Of a DNA stretch of 64,000 nucleotides, positions 1 through 9,252 are shown one piece after another. The position numbers were made by a program, and so were the translations under genes. The notes beneath the pieces are model-generated. The model was not told where the DNA came from, made no database searches, and saw only the letters and a program-made list of their open reading frames with translations. Source of the DNA: Vulcanisaeta sp. JCM 16161 (GTDB taxonomy: Archaea > Thermoproteota > Thermoprotei > Thermoproteales > Thermocladiaceae); NCBI RefSeq assembly GCF_001316285.1, contig NZ_BBDO01000001.1, forward strand, positions 186,001 through 250,000. Reading direction: 5' to 3'. Position 1 is the stretch's first letter, and every line of letters starts with the position of its first letter.

Positions 1-2343
1 CCCTATAGATAAGGTCTGAATGATACCAATGATTAACACCAGAGCCTATAATCACCATAGACCTACCCCTGGTTAACTCCGCATTCTTGGCGAACTCCCT
101 AGCAACTATAATGGCAATTTTACGATCAACGCCCGTTATTGATTCCTGCCAGGCCGGTGTGAAGGCTTAGGATCATCATAGCTTGATGGGTAATCGCCAG
201 GTAGTCCCCTATTAACGCCCACATGTGCGAGTAGTAGGTCGTAAACTGTCGTAACGATAAAGTCCTTATTCCCAACATTCAACTTCTTAACAGGGACACC
301 CCTAACGATTGGTATTGGCCCCCTCTCATCAAATACGTATGTCCTAACCAAGACCACATCATCATGAAGCCCCAACAGCGTTAATGCCGGGTCTATGGGC
401 TTACCCGTGATTGAGTCCTCAAGCTTAAGGTTCCACTTACCCTCATTACTCCACCTAAAGCCTATACTGCCATTGGGGATAACCAACCGCTTTGTATCTA
501 GGTCAAGGACTACGGTCTTCCACTCCGCATTCGGAACATTTAAGCCCAGGTCCGAGGCCCTGAGGAATCTACTCGGTATGTACACGTCCCCACTCTTTTC
601 AAGTATTACGAGGAAGGGTAGGTCCGTATATTTCTTAACGTAGTTTATGAAGTACTCTACCTGCCTATCCACGTAAAACTCCCTCAATATTACGTGAACC
701 ATGGACATCGCCAAGGCTGCATCAGTGCCCGGCTTGGGCGCTATCCATAGATCCGCGAATTTCGTAACGTCAGTATAATCCGTTGTGACTACGACTACCT
801 TCGTACCCCTATACCTAGCCTCGGCTAGGAAGTGGGCGTCTGGGGTCCTCGTCATGGCTATGTTAGTGCCCCAGACGATTATGTACATTGAGTTGAACCA
901 ATCTGCGCTTTCATGAACATCCGTCTGCTCGCCCCACACCTGTGGTGAGGCTATTGGTAGGTCCGCATACCAGTCATAGAAGCTCAGCATTACTCCGCCG
1001 ATTAACTCAAGGAACCTTGAGCCTGATGAGAAGCTTACCATGGACATCGCTGGTATTGGGGTGAAGCCAAATATCCTATCCGGCCCATAGGTCTTTATCG
1101 TGTATATGAGCGCGGCTGATATTAACTCAAGCACCTCATCCCAGGAGGCCCTAACAAAGCCACCCTTACCCCTGGCAGACTTGTACCTATTAGCCAATTC
1201 CGGGTTTGTAACTATGTATTCCCAAGCTCTAACAGGGTCGCCTGTTTTAGATAGGGCTTCCCTCCATAGCCTCATGAGCTCGCCCCTGACATATGGATGC
1301 TTAATACGCAATGGACTATATATGTACCATGAGAATGAGGCGCCTCTTGGGCAGCCCCTTGGTTCATACTCCGGCATGTTAGGTCCATTGGTTGGATAGT
1401 CAACTGCCTGGTGCTCCCAAACAACTATTCCATCCTTAACGTAGATCCTCCAGCTACAGGAACCTGTGCAATTAACGCCATGGGTTGATCTAACGACCTT
1501 ATCGTATTGCCAGCGGTTCCTATAAAGGTCCTCCCAAGCCCTATCCGCATTATCTATCTCGCTCCAATTATTATTGAATTTCTCCCTGGGCAATAGGTGC
1601 CTGAATATTTCCTTAATGAAGTTAGCCCTGAGCATGAACAACCACCTCCGGCCTCCTTGCCTCCTGTATATTATCCAAGCCCTTCTAAGGTAAAATATTG
1701 GATAGCTCCAGACATGGACAAGCCTGGTAAATGGCCATATAAGGAATAGTATGTATGCGAAGATTATATGTAGCTGAAATGTTATTGGAACATTAACCAT
1801 ATAGTTAGGGTTAGGTTGCAGCACTAGGACAGACCTTAACCAGGCACCAATTGTTGACCTATAGGGAAATGGGTGCACAAAGATGTCATATATCAACGTG
1901 TTGTAAAGACCGAGGGTCATGGTTATTAATATTAATACTAGTACTAGGAAGTCTGTGGCGTCACTCGTCTTCCTAACTCTGGGTATGAGGAGTCTTCTTA
2001 AGAAGAGTATCCAGGCGCCAAGGTATGCAACAAGTCCTGAGGCACCACCTAGTACTATGGCCATTTTATGGTATTCCTCGGTGGTTACGCCCATGGCCTG
2101 TGTAACGCCTGGCGGTACTAACAGACCTATTATGTGCCCAAGTATCACGATGAGTATGCCCCAATGAAAGAGCTGAGAGCCCATATTCAACCATCGCTTC
2201 TCAAGTAACTCACTGGACTTCGATGTCCATGCATACTGATCAACCGCATATCGATATACATGGCCTCCAATAAATACAACGATGACTATATAAGGCAGGG
2301 AAACCCAAAGAACCTCATCCAATGGCGCCACCATAATACTCAC
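1..2343 (-). CDS. narG: Respiratory nitrate reductase, NarI-like gamma subunit fused to NarG alpha subunit (partial, frameshifted)
   Basis: One frame encodes a haem-b membrane subunit (residues ~1-225) running straight into the Mo-bis-MGD catalytic subunit. The NarI part has five hydrophobic segments and all four haem ligands with E. coli spacing (His-x9-His in FHWGILIVILGH; His-x17-His in the fifth segment). The NarG part shows HGVNCTGSC near residue 290 plus EPRGC (N-terminal 4Fe-4S) and YDWYADLP near 456, whose Asp would bind Mo. The GTG start lies three bases after the narK stop. The frame stops at 136, but another frame continues NarG from ~165 to the edge (TPAWQESITG, GRSMVIIG), so a T is probably missing from a TTT run near 165. 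No cleavable Tat signal is visible at the junction. An unfused NarG could start at the ATG at 1635. NarH would lie beyond the left edge. Confidence 0.9.
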
Positions 2344-2346
2344 CGT

Positions 2347-3669
2347 TTAATGTCTATGCCTATATTCATACAGATACAGTATTGTTCCGAAAATTACTGA
2401 AAGAATGCCAAACGCCGTATATATTATGAAGCCTAATGCGTAACCTGCATGGCCGTAGATTGCGACGAACAAGGCCATAGCAGGTGGTATCAATAACCCA
2501 CCAGCCGAGCCTAAACCGCCAACCCAACCAGTGGCTCCACCCACTGCCTCAGGGACGTACTTAGGTACCAGCTTAAACACCGCGGCATTGGCGATGCCCA
2601 TGCCGATAGCCATTATTATTGTTCCAAGAGCACTAATGGTGAAGGTGTGGCTTAGCAGCATTATAATGCTACCAATGACTAGGATTATATAGGAGACTAT
2701 GGCGATTTTCTCACCACCCCACCTATCGCTAAACCACCCACCAGGTACTCTCATCAATGCCGTAATTAGCGAGTACACCACGCCAGTCATTAAGCCCGCC
2801 ATTGCAACACTTAATGATAAGTAGTTAGTCCAGTAGGTCGGCAGCCACTCGGTTAATGCCTCGAATCCGCCAAAGGATATGAAATACATAATGACTAGCA
2901 GCCATGTACGCCAAATCTTGGCAGACATCTTTAGGCTTTTAGATGCAGAGCCACTGGGTATTAATTCTTCGCCTAGCTCCTTAGCAATACCCTCAGCCTC
3001 GCTACGACTAACTCGCTTCATTAGCTGGAAGTAATATGCGTCATGGCCTATTACGGCGAATATCGCAGTCATCACAACCAAAAACAAAGCCCATGCTATG
3101 TACGCACCGATTAATCCAAGGCTTGCTAGGGCGTATGGCAGTATCGCCGTGAATATGCCGGGCGCCGCATTCCCAAACCCTGCATAGGTCCCTAACGCAT
3201 AGCCCTGACGTTTTTGCGGGAACCAGTATGATACGTAGGCTATGCCTGAGGCAAACGTGGAGATTCCCGTACCTGCAATAGCGCCAAACAGCATGAGCAA
3301 TGTATAGCCTAGGGTGTTAGACGTTATGGAATGCGTTAATATGGCGTGTAGGGTTAGGATTAACCCGATCATGCCCACTATGGCGATGATTAATTGCGTC
3401 AGTAATATCTTTCTACCACCGACGTTATCAACAAGTGCACCAAAGGGAATCCTAAGCAGTGCGCCGGTAACCAGTGGTATGGCCACTAACCAGCCAATCT
3501 CAATAATGTTCAGATGCAGTAATGGTGCTACTGTATGAACCGTTATCCCAAACAACGCAACCGCAGCAAAACCTGCAAAGAACGCTATAGTACCTGCTAC
3601 AAGGCCTAACGTTGGGTTCCCACGAATACTATACTTCTTAATTAACTCCTCACGCTTGGGCATGCCCAT
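2347..3669 (-). CDS. narK: Nitrate/nitrite transporter, MFS NarK family
   Basis: A 440-residue polytopic protein with about twelve hydrophobic segments and major-facilitator motifs (RIPFGALVDNVGGRK after segment 2, RVPGGWFSDRWGGEK in the second half). It would import nitrate or exchange nitrate for nitrite across the cell membrane. Uninterrupted and of the usual NarK length. It is first in a minus-strand operon, three bases ahead of the NarI-NarG frame, which supports nitrate as substrate. The start is the ATG at 3669; an AT-rich stretch on its upstream side (about 3688-3700) could hold the promoter. MFS substrate calls from sequence alone are uncertain, so the operon context carries much of the weight. 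Confidence 0.87.
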   Translation of the reverse strand: MGMPKREELIKKYSIRGNPTLGLVAGTIAFFAGFAAVALFGITVHTVAPLLHLNIIEIGWLVAIPLVTGALLRIPFGALVDNVGGRKILLTQLIIAIVGMIGLILTLHAILTHSITSNTLGYTLLMLFGAIAGTGISTFASGIAYVSYWFPQKRQGYALGTYAGFGNAAPGIFTAILPYALASLGLIGAYIAWALFLVVMTAIFAVIGHDAYYFQLMKRVSRSEAEGIAKELGEELIPSGSASKSLKMSAKIWRTWLLVIMYFISFGGFEALTEWLPTYWTNYLSLSVAMAGLMTGVVYSLITALMRVPGGWFSDRWGGEKIAIVSYIILVIGSIIMLLSHTFTISALGTIIMAIGMGIANAAVFKLVPKYVPEAVGGATGWVGGLGSAGGLLIPPAMALFVAIYGHAGYALGFIIYTAFGILSVIFGTILYLYEYRHRH

Positions 3670-3868
3670 ATGTGTATCAAGGCCTTTTTTATTTTTTTTC
3701 CATAAATAGGGAAAACCGAAATTTTTTTTGGTGAAAACTGTGTATATTAATATGAACTTAATTACATATAAATTAATTCATAAATATGCATTACGAATTT
3801 TGGTTATCTCGTGACCTATTTCGTAGATGCATGCGTGCGGGGTTTCAAAATTAAACATTATTTAACTA

Positions 3869-3880
3869 CTTTTTTTATAA
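3869..3880 (+). promoter_or_regulatory. Putative archaeal TATA box for the hemerythrin-like gene
   Basis: A T-rich run ending in TATAA is centred about 25 bases before the ATG at 3900, the spacing expected for a leaderless archaeal transcript. It sits in a 230-base AT-rich gap (3670-3899) between divergent narK and this gene; that gap also holds long T runs near 3688 and 3723 and no gene I can see. Confidence 0.5.
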
Positions 3881-3899
3881 TTTGAATTAATGGTTGGAT

Positions 3900-4444
3900 A
3901 TGATTGTTAAGGTTAATACTGCATATGTGGTTGATAATTTAATTAAGGATCATGATGTTATTCTTGGGTCACTTAAGGTGCTTTATAGGGTGATAAATAG
4001 TGATAATCCCGATGCCAGGGATCTCGAGCTACTAATACAATTCTTTGATTCATTCATTGATAAGTGCCATCATGCTAAGGAGGAATACATATTATTTCCA
4101 ACCCTAAACTTAAGATTATTTCCGTTTGAGGGTAGCCCTGTTTACGTAATGGTTACCGAGCATGGCATAGCCAGGTACCTAATTAGGATGAGTGAGGAAC
4201 TTCTTAGGATGTGGTTGATAATAAGGACGAGGGTGCAAGACAGGCATTAATTGATCACCTAAGGCTTCTCGCTGATCATCTCACGCAGCATATTAAGAAG
4301 GAGAATGATGTATTATTCCCAGGCTCATTGGCGCTGGATACTCTAGATAGTTCGAGAACTGTCGAGGATATTGAGCGCGAGACCAATCATGAGGAGTGGA
4401 TTACAAAGATTAATGAATTGAGGAAGAAGTACAGGGTTGAATAA
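3900..4444 (+). CDS. Hemerythrin HHE cation-binding domain protein (frameshifted)
   Basis: Di-iron hemerythrin-like four-helix protein, about 180 residues once two frames are joined near 4210. Ligand-bearing motifs occur in order: KDHDVILG, HHAKEEYILFP, TEHGIARY, then in the second frame DHLTQHIKKENDVLFPG. All the His/Glu positions typical of HHE domains seem present. Such proteins bind O2, NO or iron, or act in repair of Fe-S centres. The position beside nitrate reductase and near an NO reductase suggests a nitrosative-stress role (inference). TTG at 3894 could also serve as start. The break lies in the run AGGATGTGG, where one base added or lost rejoins the helices. Confidence 0.8.
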
Positions 4445-4690
4445 CCCAAAGTACATTATTAATACTAAAAATACATCAAGTTACAGGTTGTTCATATCCA
4501 TCCTTTTGTTATTTAGTCACAATTATTCTAATGCGGTGTTAATCATAAATAATAATATTGACTTCATCGACCTCATAGTTAATACCCCAGTTTTATCTAA
4601 CATAATTAAATATAAATTATTAAACATTCACAAAAATTTAAATGGCGACCGTGATTAACGTAATCAATACCTTACCTCGCCTTAAGGTAT

Positions 4691-5171
4691 ATGCCCTTGG
4701 TAATCACATCATTATTAGGCATTATTCATGGTGTTGACTCTAATCACTTGATCTCAATATTCACTTAGTGAAAGTGAGAGGGCTGACCTTTACTTTGGCG
4801 TGACCATGCCGTGGGTTTCCTAGCTCTGGCTATTCCCATGGTGTTAATCCTACACCGATTATTCTACGTTGGGGGATATTGAATACGCGCCTTTAGCCCT
4901 ATCCATAGCCACATCCCTAGTCCTAATGCTTTTAGCGATAAAGGGGTATCGATACGGGACTTAACATACCTAAGGTAGATGCTGGGTTTTGCCCAGGCGC
5001 CCTGGCCTTGGCACCAAGTAAGATGCTGGTCATTATTCTAGTACTGATGCAGTCAACATATGGTGGCGTTATCTACTAAGCCTATTCATGGCATCATTAA
5101 TAATGCCCGTATATCTTATTACGAACTACTTAATGTATAGTATTTATGGGATATTGAGCCTTAATTATTAG
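4691..5171 (+). pseudogene. Broken polytopic membrane protein, possibly a metal or anion permease
   Basis: No single long frame is open, but following the frame across about five one-base shifts gives a continuous hydrophobic protein of ~160 residues: MPLVITSLLGIIHGVDSNH, then ERADLYFGV, HAVGFLALAIPMVLILHRLF, APLALSIATSLVLMLLAIKG, ALALAPSKMLVIILVLMQ and a last segment ending at 5171. Each shift can be explained by a run of identical bases being one too long or short (GGGGG near 4872, GGGG near 4943, CC near 4805, T near 5076). The HG-x-D-x2-H motif in helix 1 recalls NicO/HoxN-type nickel-cobalt permeases, but similarity is weak. Its stop shares TTAG with the convergent PaREP1 stop. It may be an intact gene misread, or a true pseudogene. 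Confidence 0.5.
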
Positions 5172-5632
5172 GTCTTAGCCCTTTCCCTGAGGTATTTTAT
5201 CAATTTCTCAATATCCACCCGCGCCATTTCATCATTAACGTACCTACTTAACATACCCAATGAGTCAGGCCCATTATATTGATACTCATGCAGGTCTATC
5301 GCCAGCTCCGTGTAATAGGGTATATTCTCCCCATGCCGTATAGCCAATGATTGGGCAACAGCCTTCATGAGGACCATGGGCATTACGGCTATGACCAGGT
5401 CGACATAATCCACCACCTTACCGCTCCTCAACCTCTTCCTACCCTTAAACACATTAATTAACAAGTCCCTACTACCTGACGCCAGGTATGATAAGTACGC
5501 CTTCCAAGCCTGAAACGCCTTACCCGCGGCATTCCTGTAGAGACCCCTCTTTAGGAATTCCTCAGCCAATTCCACCTCAACGACGACCTCCTTAGCCCTG
5601 GCCTTCGAGATCTCATTTAAGTCAAGTGACAT
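5168..5632 (-). CDS. PaREP1 family protein (copy a)
   Basis: A 154-residue all-helical protein of the PaREP1/PaREP8 family, expanded in Pyrobaculum and relatives. It carries LAEEFLKRGLYRNAAGKAFQ near residues 23-42, the hydrophobic VIAVMPMVLMK stretch and the LHEYQYNG signature near 113. Function is unknown; I believe the family belongs with HEPN-like helical domains, but no catalytic R-x4-6-H motif is visible. This is the only one of the four local copies with an uninterrupted frame. Its stop shares four bases (TTAG) with the convergent broken membrane gene. Confidence 0.82.
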   Translation of the reverse strand: MSLDLNEISKARAKEVVVEVELAEEFLKRGLYRNAAGKAFQAWKAYLSYLASGSRDLLINVFKGRKRLRSGKVVDYVDLVIAVMPMVLMKAVAQSLAIRHGENIPYYTELAIDLHEYQYNGPDSLGMLSRYVNDEMARVDIEKLIKYLRERAKT

Positions 5633-5721
5633 AGTTAATGATTTATGACCAAGTTTAAAAACTAGATATGTGGGATGTTATGAGCGCCGTTTTCAATGAG
5701 TGGTTAGGGCTCAAACGTAGG

Positions 5722-6209
5722 TCATTGATTAACCTGGCCCAACACCTTGGCGGTTTCTTCAACCATTCTATGAACCCTCTCGATTAATGGCTCCACATCC
5801 TCAATAGTCAACTTGGCCTCATGAAAACCCCATACGTGTAATGAATAGCCCGCGTTCCAACCATCCAATACCCAATCGCCGAGGGTCTTGGATAACCTCG
5901 AGCAAGCCTTAAGCAGTAGGTGCGTGTACCAACTACCTTCCTTAATGGCCTGCTGGTTTTCCGGCACATTAAACCTTTCGGCAAGTGCTTGACAGCCTCC
6001 TCAGCGGCCTTGTAAGCCTTCCCCGAGGCCTGAACAGCATCACCCTTATTAAGGTACTCACTGGCCTCGGCTAGGTACTTCCTGGCTAATTCAAGCCTTA
6101 ACCTAATGCTTTCTGATGGGTCTTTTAGGTATAATTGATTTAGAATTATATCCGTAATATCAATACCCAATCTCTCTGCAGCATCGAGGATTTCCTTGGG
6201 TATACCCAC
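5722..6209 (-). CDS. PaREP1 family protein (copy b, divergent, frameshifted)
   Basis: Two frames join near 5985 into a ~162-residue helical protein. The N-terminal part has RLELARKYLAEASEYLNKGD followed by QASGKAYKAAEEAVKAL, the PaREP1 core. The C-terminal part (ERFNVPENQQAIKEGSW, then LHVWGFHEAKLTIEDVEPL) differs from copies a, c and d, which have LHEYQYNG-type motifs, so this belongs to another subfamily. Adding a G where GCTGTCAAGCACTTG should read AAGGCACTTG restores the frame. Same strand as copy a, about 90 bases upstream of it. Function unknown. Confidence 0.75.
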
Positions 6210-6303
6210 GGGTATTAATATGTAAGCGCTTTAAATACCAACTGCTTCATACGTGCCTTTCCAATTTTTGACTGAGGTAATTTAATAACCATGTCCATAA
6301 GCA

Positions 6304-6648
6304 ATGCTATTGCGCCCTATGGATGAGCTTACGGGCAAGGACATTGCCGTACTTATGCATCTGAAGAGGGCCAATGTGGATTATGGAAAGTCAATAGCCA
6401 TTAATACCGGGATACCACTTGAGGAGGTGCTGCAGATACTGGATAAGCTTGAGGCAATGGGCCTAATCGAGAGGGTCAGGGGAGGTAAGACCCTGAAGAG
6501 GAGTGTTGCCCGTTTTAAGCTTAGTAATGAGGTTCGTAAGCATCACGTCTATTACAGGCTCTCAAGACGCGGGGAGCTGCTTATTAGGAGTATTAGGAGG
6601 GGTGATGGCGCGGGTAAGGTCAATTTCAATGATGCTTCAGGGCGTTGA
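6304..6648 (+). CDS. DUF2250-like winged-helix regulator
   Basis: A 114-residue protein with a winged-helix layout: DIAVLMHLKRANVDYGKSIA, then GIPLEEVLQILDKLEAMGLIERV as recognition helix and wing, then a basic strand and YYRLSRRGELLIRS at the end. It matches the archaeal DUF2250 family of presumed DNA-binding proteins. It has no enzymatic motif. It lies between PaREP1 copies on the opposite strand and its 3' end overlaps copy c by 12 bases. It may regulate the PaREP1 genes, but nothing in the sequence proves that. Confidence 0.7.
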   Translation: MLLRPMDELTGKDIAVLMHLKRANVDYGKSIAINTGIPLEEVLQILDKLEAMGLIERVRGGKTLKRSVARFKLSNEVRKHHVYYRLSRRGELLIRSIRRGDGAGKVNFNDASGR

Positions 6649-7137
6649 GCGCCCAATTACCGAGGATATTACCTTCCTACCTCCCTCAATTATCGCGGTA
6701 ATGTCCTGCCTAACCATGTCTAGATCCAAATAACGGCTGAGAACGCCTCCCTATCCAATCCATTGTACTGAAACTCATGAATATCAAGCGCCAACTCTGT
6801 CAGCAGTACCACGTCATTGCCATACTTAGACCTTAACAATGCGGCAACCTTCTTCATACGTGTCATAGGCATTACGGCTATGATAAAATCAACAGCCTCA
6901 ACCCTAATCCTCTCCCGGAGCTTAACAACACCCTTAAACTCGCTTGCCAACTCATTACGGGAATTCGCGGCCAAGACTGCCAGGGTTGCCTTCCAACCCT
7001 GAAAGCCTTACCGGCCGCATTTCTATAAAGACCGTTTTCCAGGAACTTCTCGCTAGTTCGAATTCGTAAAGCGCCTCCTTAATTCTAGCCTCTATGTACT
7101 TATTTAGGTCCTTCCAGGGATGTGCTATAGATTCCAC
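6637..7137 (-). CDS. PaREP1 family protein (copy c, multiply frameshifted)
   Basis: The protein must be followed through three frame changes: near 7049, near 7005 and near 6738. The joined product runs MESIAHPWKDLNKYIEARI, EKFLENGLYRNAAGKAF, then AVDFIIAVMPMTRMKK, LALDIHEFQYNGLDREAF and RYLDLDMVRQDITAIIEGG, ending at 6637; about 165 residues, very like copy a. Each change is explained by a doubled base read once (GG, CC, AA). The start PWKDL is shared with copy d. Convergent with and overlapping the DUF2250 gene by 12 bases. Function unknown. Confidence 0.75.
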
Positions 7138-7230
7138 GCCATATTAAGTGTTTAGGGAAATATATGCCTTAATAATTAACCGAGGTCATTCTTCACAAAG
7201 GTTTATCTCCGTTTACGCTTAGTTAATTCA

Positions 7231-7675
7231 ATGGTTGAGTTCGTATTTAAACCCATTGGTTATGTGGAGGTGGGTTTTCCAAGGCTGATGAGCCGGATAG
7301 AGGTAGGTATGAGATAGGTATGACTTTATTGGTGTTGTTCGTGTTTATGATGAGTACGTCGATGGGCTTCGCGGTTTGGATGAGTATTCGCACGTAATAC
7401 TGATCTACGTATTCCATGAGCAGAGGGAGGTAAGGCTAAGGGTTAAATTGAAAGGTACGGATAAGGAGGTCGGTATTTTCGCCACGAGGTATCCAATTCG
7501 ACCCAACCCGATAGGTATATCGGTGCTTGAGCTCGTAAAAATAGAACCACCGCGCCTATGGCTCAAGGGCCTTGATGCGTGGACTGGGACCCCAGTAATC
7601 GATATTAAGCCATATGACTATTACGATATTGTTAAGAGGCCGAAGATTCCGAAGGAGTTTGAGATGAGTGGATGA
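7231..7675 (+). CDS. trmO: TrmO/TsaA-like tRNA (adenine-N6)-methyltransferase (frameshifted)
   Basis: In E. coli the family uses SAM to N6-methylate t6A37 of some tRNAs. The joined product is ~149 residues, the length of the core beta-barrel domain: FKPIGYVEVGF at the N-terminus, FIGVVRVYDEYVDGLRGLDE, SHVILIYVFHE, then the family signature RYPIRPNPIGISVLELVKIE and LDAWTGTPVIDIKPY. Two frame breaks (near 7277 and 7327) both lie in T runs, TTTT and TTT, each one base short. The ATG at 7231 gives the conserved N-terminus. The preceding gap (7138-7230) contains an AT-rich promoter-like stretch. Confidence 0.82.
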
Positions 7676-7772
7676 AGAACTATGCGAGAAGGGGTATGGT
7701 AATAAGGTTCCGTGGTTGGGCCCCTGCTATTAATACCTTAAGGTTATTAATGGGGGCACAGAATTTCTACTG

Positions 7773-8126
7773 ATGGGTCATGTGTGGATTAACGTGAGGA
7801 TCGGTAATGTTGATCTCAGTAGGGTGGTTGAGGTTAAGGCTTTGGTCAATACTGGGGCTACTTTAACGGTAATACCTAGGTTATTGGCTAATGAACTTGG
7901 CTTAAGCATTACAGGGAAGTCGAGGGTTGAGACTGGGGCTGGTGTTATTGAGGTTGATAGGTCCAGGGCCTGGGTGGAAATTGAGGGTAGGGGTGAGGTT
8001 GTTCCCGTGCTTGTGTCTGATATAATCGATAAAGTTTTGATAGGTGTAACAACACTTGATGTTCTCGAGCTTGAGGTTGATCCAATAACTGGCAAATTAA
8101 GGGAACGGACACTACTGCTTTATTAA
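7773..8126 (+). CDS. Retropepsin-like aspartyl protease family protein with Asn at the catalytic position
   Basis: A 117-residue single-domain protein of the archaeal retropepsin-like type: VKALVNTGATLTVIPRLLANELGL near residues 24-46, an acidic beta strand region and DIIDKVLIGVTTLDVLELEVD near the C-terminus, equivalent to the flap and the hydrophobic ILG strand. Family members normally show LVDTGA; here the codon is AAT (Asn), so proteolysis is doubtful unless the base is miscalled. Length matches the family. Followed on the same strand by an HTH regulator. Its role is unknown. Confidence 0.72.
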   Translation: MGHVWINVRIGNVDLSRVVEVKALVNTGATLTVIPRLLANELGLSITGKSRVETGAGVIEVDRSRAWVEIEGRGEVVPVLVSDIIDKVLIGVTTLDVLELEVDPITGKLRERTLLLY

Positions 8127-8146
8127 TCCTGGAGCATCGGAGTATT

Positions 8147-8802
8147 GTGGTTTTGAGGGTATTCCTTGAGGCTCATAGAAGTGATTGCAAGGTTCAGAAC
8201 GCACTCAAGCGCTTAGCCTGGACTTTAGCATAGTTAGGGTTAACGTGGGTGATGAGGTATCAACACACCTGGTTAAGTTAAGTAAGCCCGTGGATCGAAA
8301 CTTACTTAATTATTTAAGAAGGAATGGGCTTAAGGTTAACATAATTGATGAAGAGACATTGTGGATCTCGGCACCAAGTTGCAGCGCCTGTAAGGCATTG
8401 AGCAAGGCTGGACTTCTCGTGGAGAGTGGTAAGCCGGGTAATGAAGATTCTATTATTTATGCGGTGCTTTCTCCAGGCATTAAACGGTTAAGGGTGAGCA
8501 TTAGGCAGTTGAGATCCAGTGGTGTTAAGGTTAGGGTTCTTGATATGGAGCAGTTACCCATGCCGAGCCCCACGGAAAGGCAGTTAGAGGTCCTACTTCT
8601 TGCGTATAAGATGGGGTATTTCGATAGGGAGGTTAACCTTAAGGAATTGGCTAGGCAGCTTGGCTTGTCAATATCGACAGTCAGCGAATTGCTTAGGAAA
8701 ACTCTTAAGAAGGTTGTGACGCATTACTTTGAGGAGATTGGCATTACCATTGATGAGGGTAAGCTAAATAATTTCGTAATCAAATCCATACCTAGCCCTT
8801 AA
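8147..8802 (+). CDS. Bat-like HTH_10 transcriptional regulator (frameshifted at N-terminus)
   Basis: About 217 residues. The C-terminal third carries PTERQLEVLLLAYKMGYFD followed by LKELARQLGLSISTVSELL, the HTH_10 domain of archaeal bacterioopsin-activator-type regulators. The N-terminal region (LDFSIVRVNVGDEVSTHLV) is a sensor-like alpha/beta domain with a CSAC motif near residue 70. The frame opens at 8185, but upstream codons from GTG at 8147 (VVLRVFLEAHRSDCKVQN) join if CGCTTAGCC reads CGCTTAAGCC near 8211. The 3' end overlaps the convergent DUF488 gene by 39 bases. Target genes unknown. Confidence 0.72.
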
Positions 8803-9144
8803 GTACTCAGCGAGGGCCACGGCATTATTGTGCAACCTATCCCTAGCGGCATAAAGTATGGTTACGTTACCGTTACCGCGTATAATACTTAATAACGCGT
8901 TTAAGCCACTGATGTTTTTATCAAGCTCGCTCCAATACCTAAGCCTGAATTCATTCCATTTAGCAGGGTCATGATTAAACCAACGCCTTAACTCATCGCT
9001 TGGCGCCAAGTCCCTTAGCCATACATCTATCTTAGCCTTTTCACGACTTAAGCCCCTGGGCCAAAGCCTATCAACCAGCACCCTAATGCCATCACCAGGA
9101 TCTGGTTGGTCATAGACGCGTTTAACCCTAACTTTAATCATCAA
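8764..9144 (-). CDS. DUF488 family protein (YeaO-like)
   Basis: A 126-residue uninterrupted protein with the family hallmarks: VKRVYDQPDPGDGIRVLVDR, LWPRGLSREKA, WLRDLAPSDELRRWFNHDP and VTILYAARDRLHNNA. DUF488 proteins are small and cytosolic, without an established activity. Complete at both ends. It overlaps the convergent HTH gene by 39 bases, so both C-termini are encoded on opposite strands of the same DNA. An AT-rich TATA-like run lies near 9168-9180, 25-35 bases before the start. Confidence 0.85.
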   Translation of the reverse strand: MMIKVRVKRVYDQPDPGDGIRVLVDRLWPRGLSREKAKIDVWLRDLAPSDELRRWFNHDPAKWNEFRLRYWSELDKNISGLNALLSIIRGNGNVTILYAARDRLHNNAVALAEYLRARYGFDYEII

Positions 9145-9252
9145 TTATTGCATTGTTCATAGAGGAATTATTATTTATTTAATCGAAATACTTTTACAAT
9201 AATCGTGGCAAAATTACCATTAATTTTAAATTCATTACTAAGGCCTATACCT

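Noticed and set aside
4437..4658. 73-codon frame overlapping the end of the hemerythrin gene
   Set aside because: Very AT-rich, Asn/Ile-dominated product with no family pattern; probably chance in an AT-rich gap.
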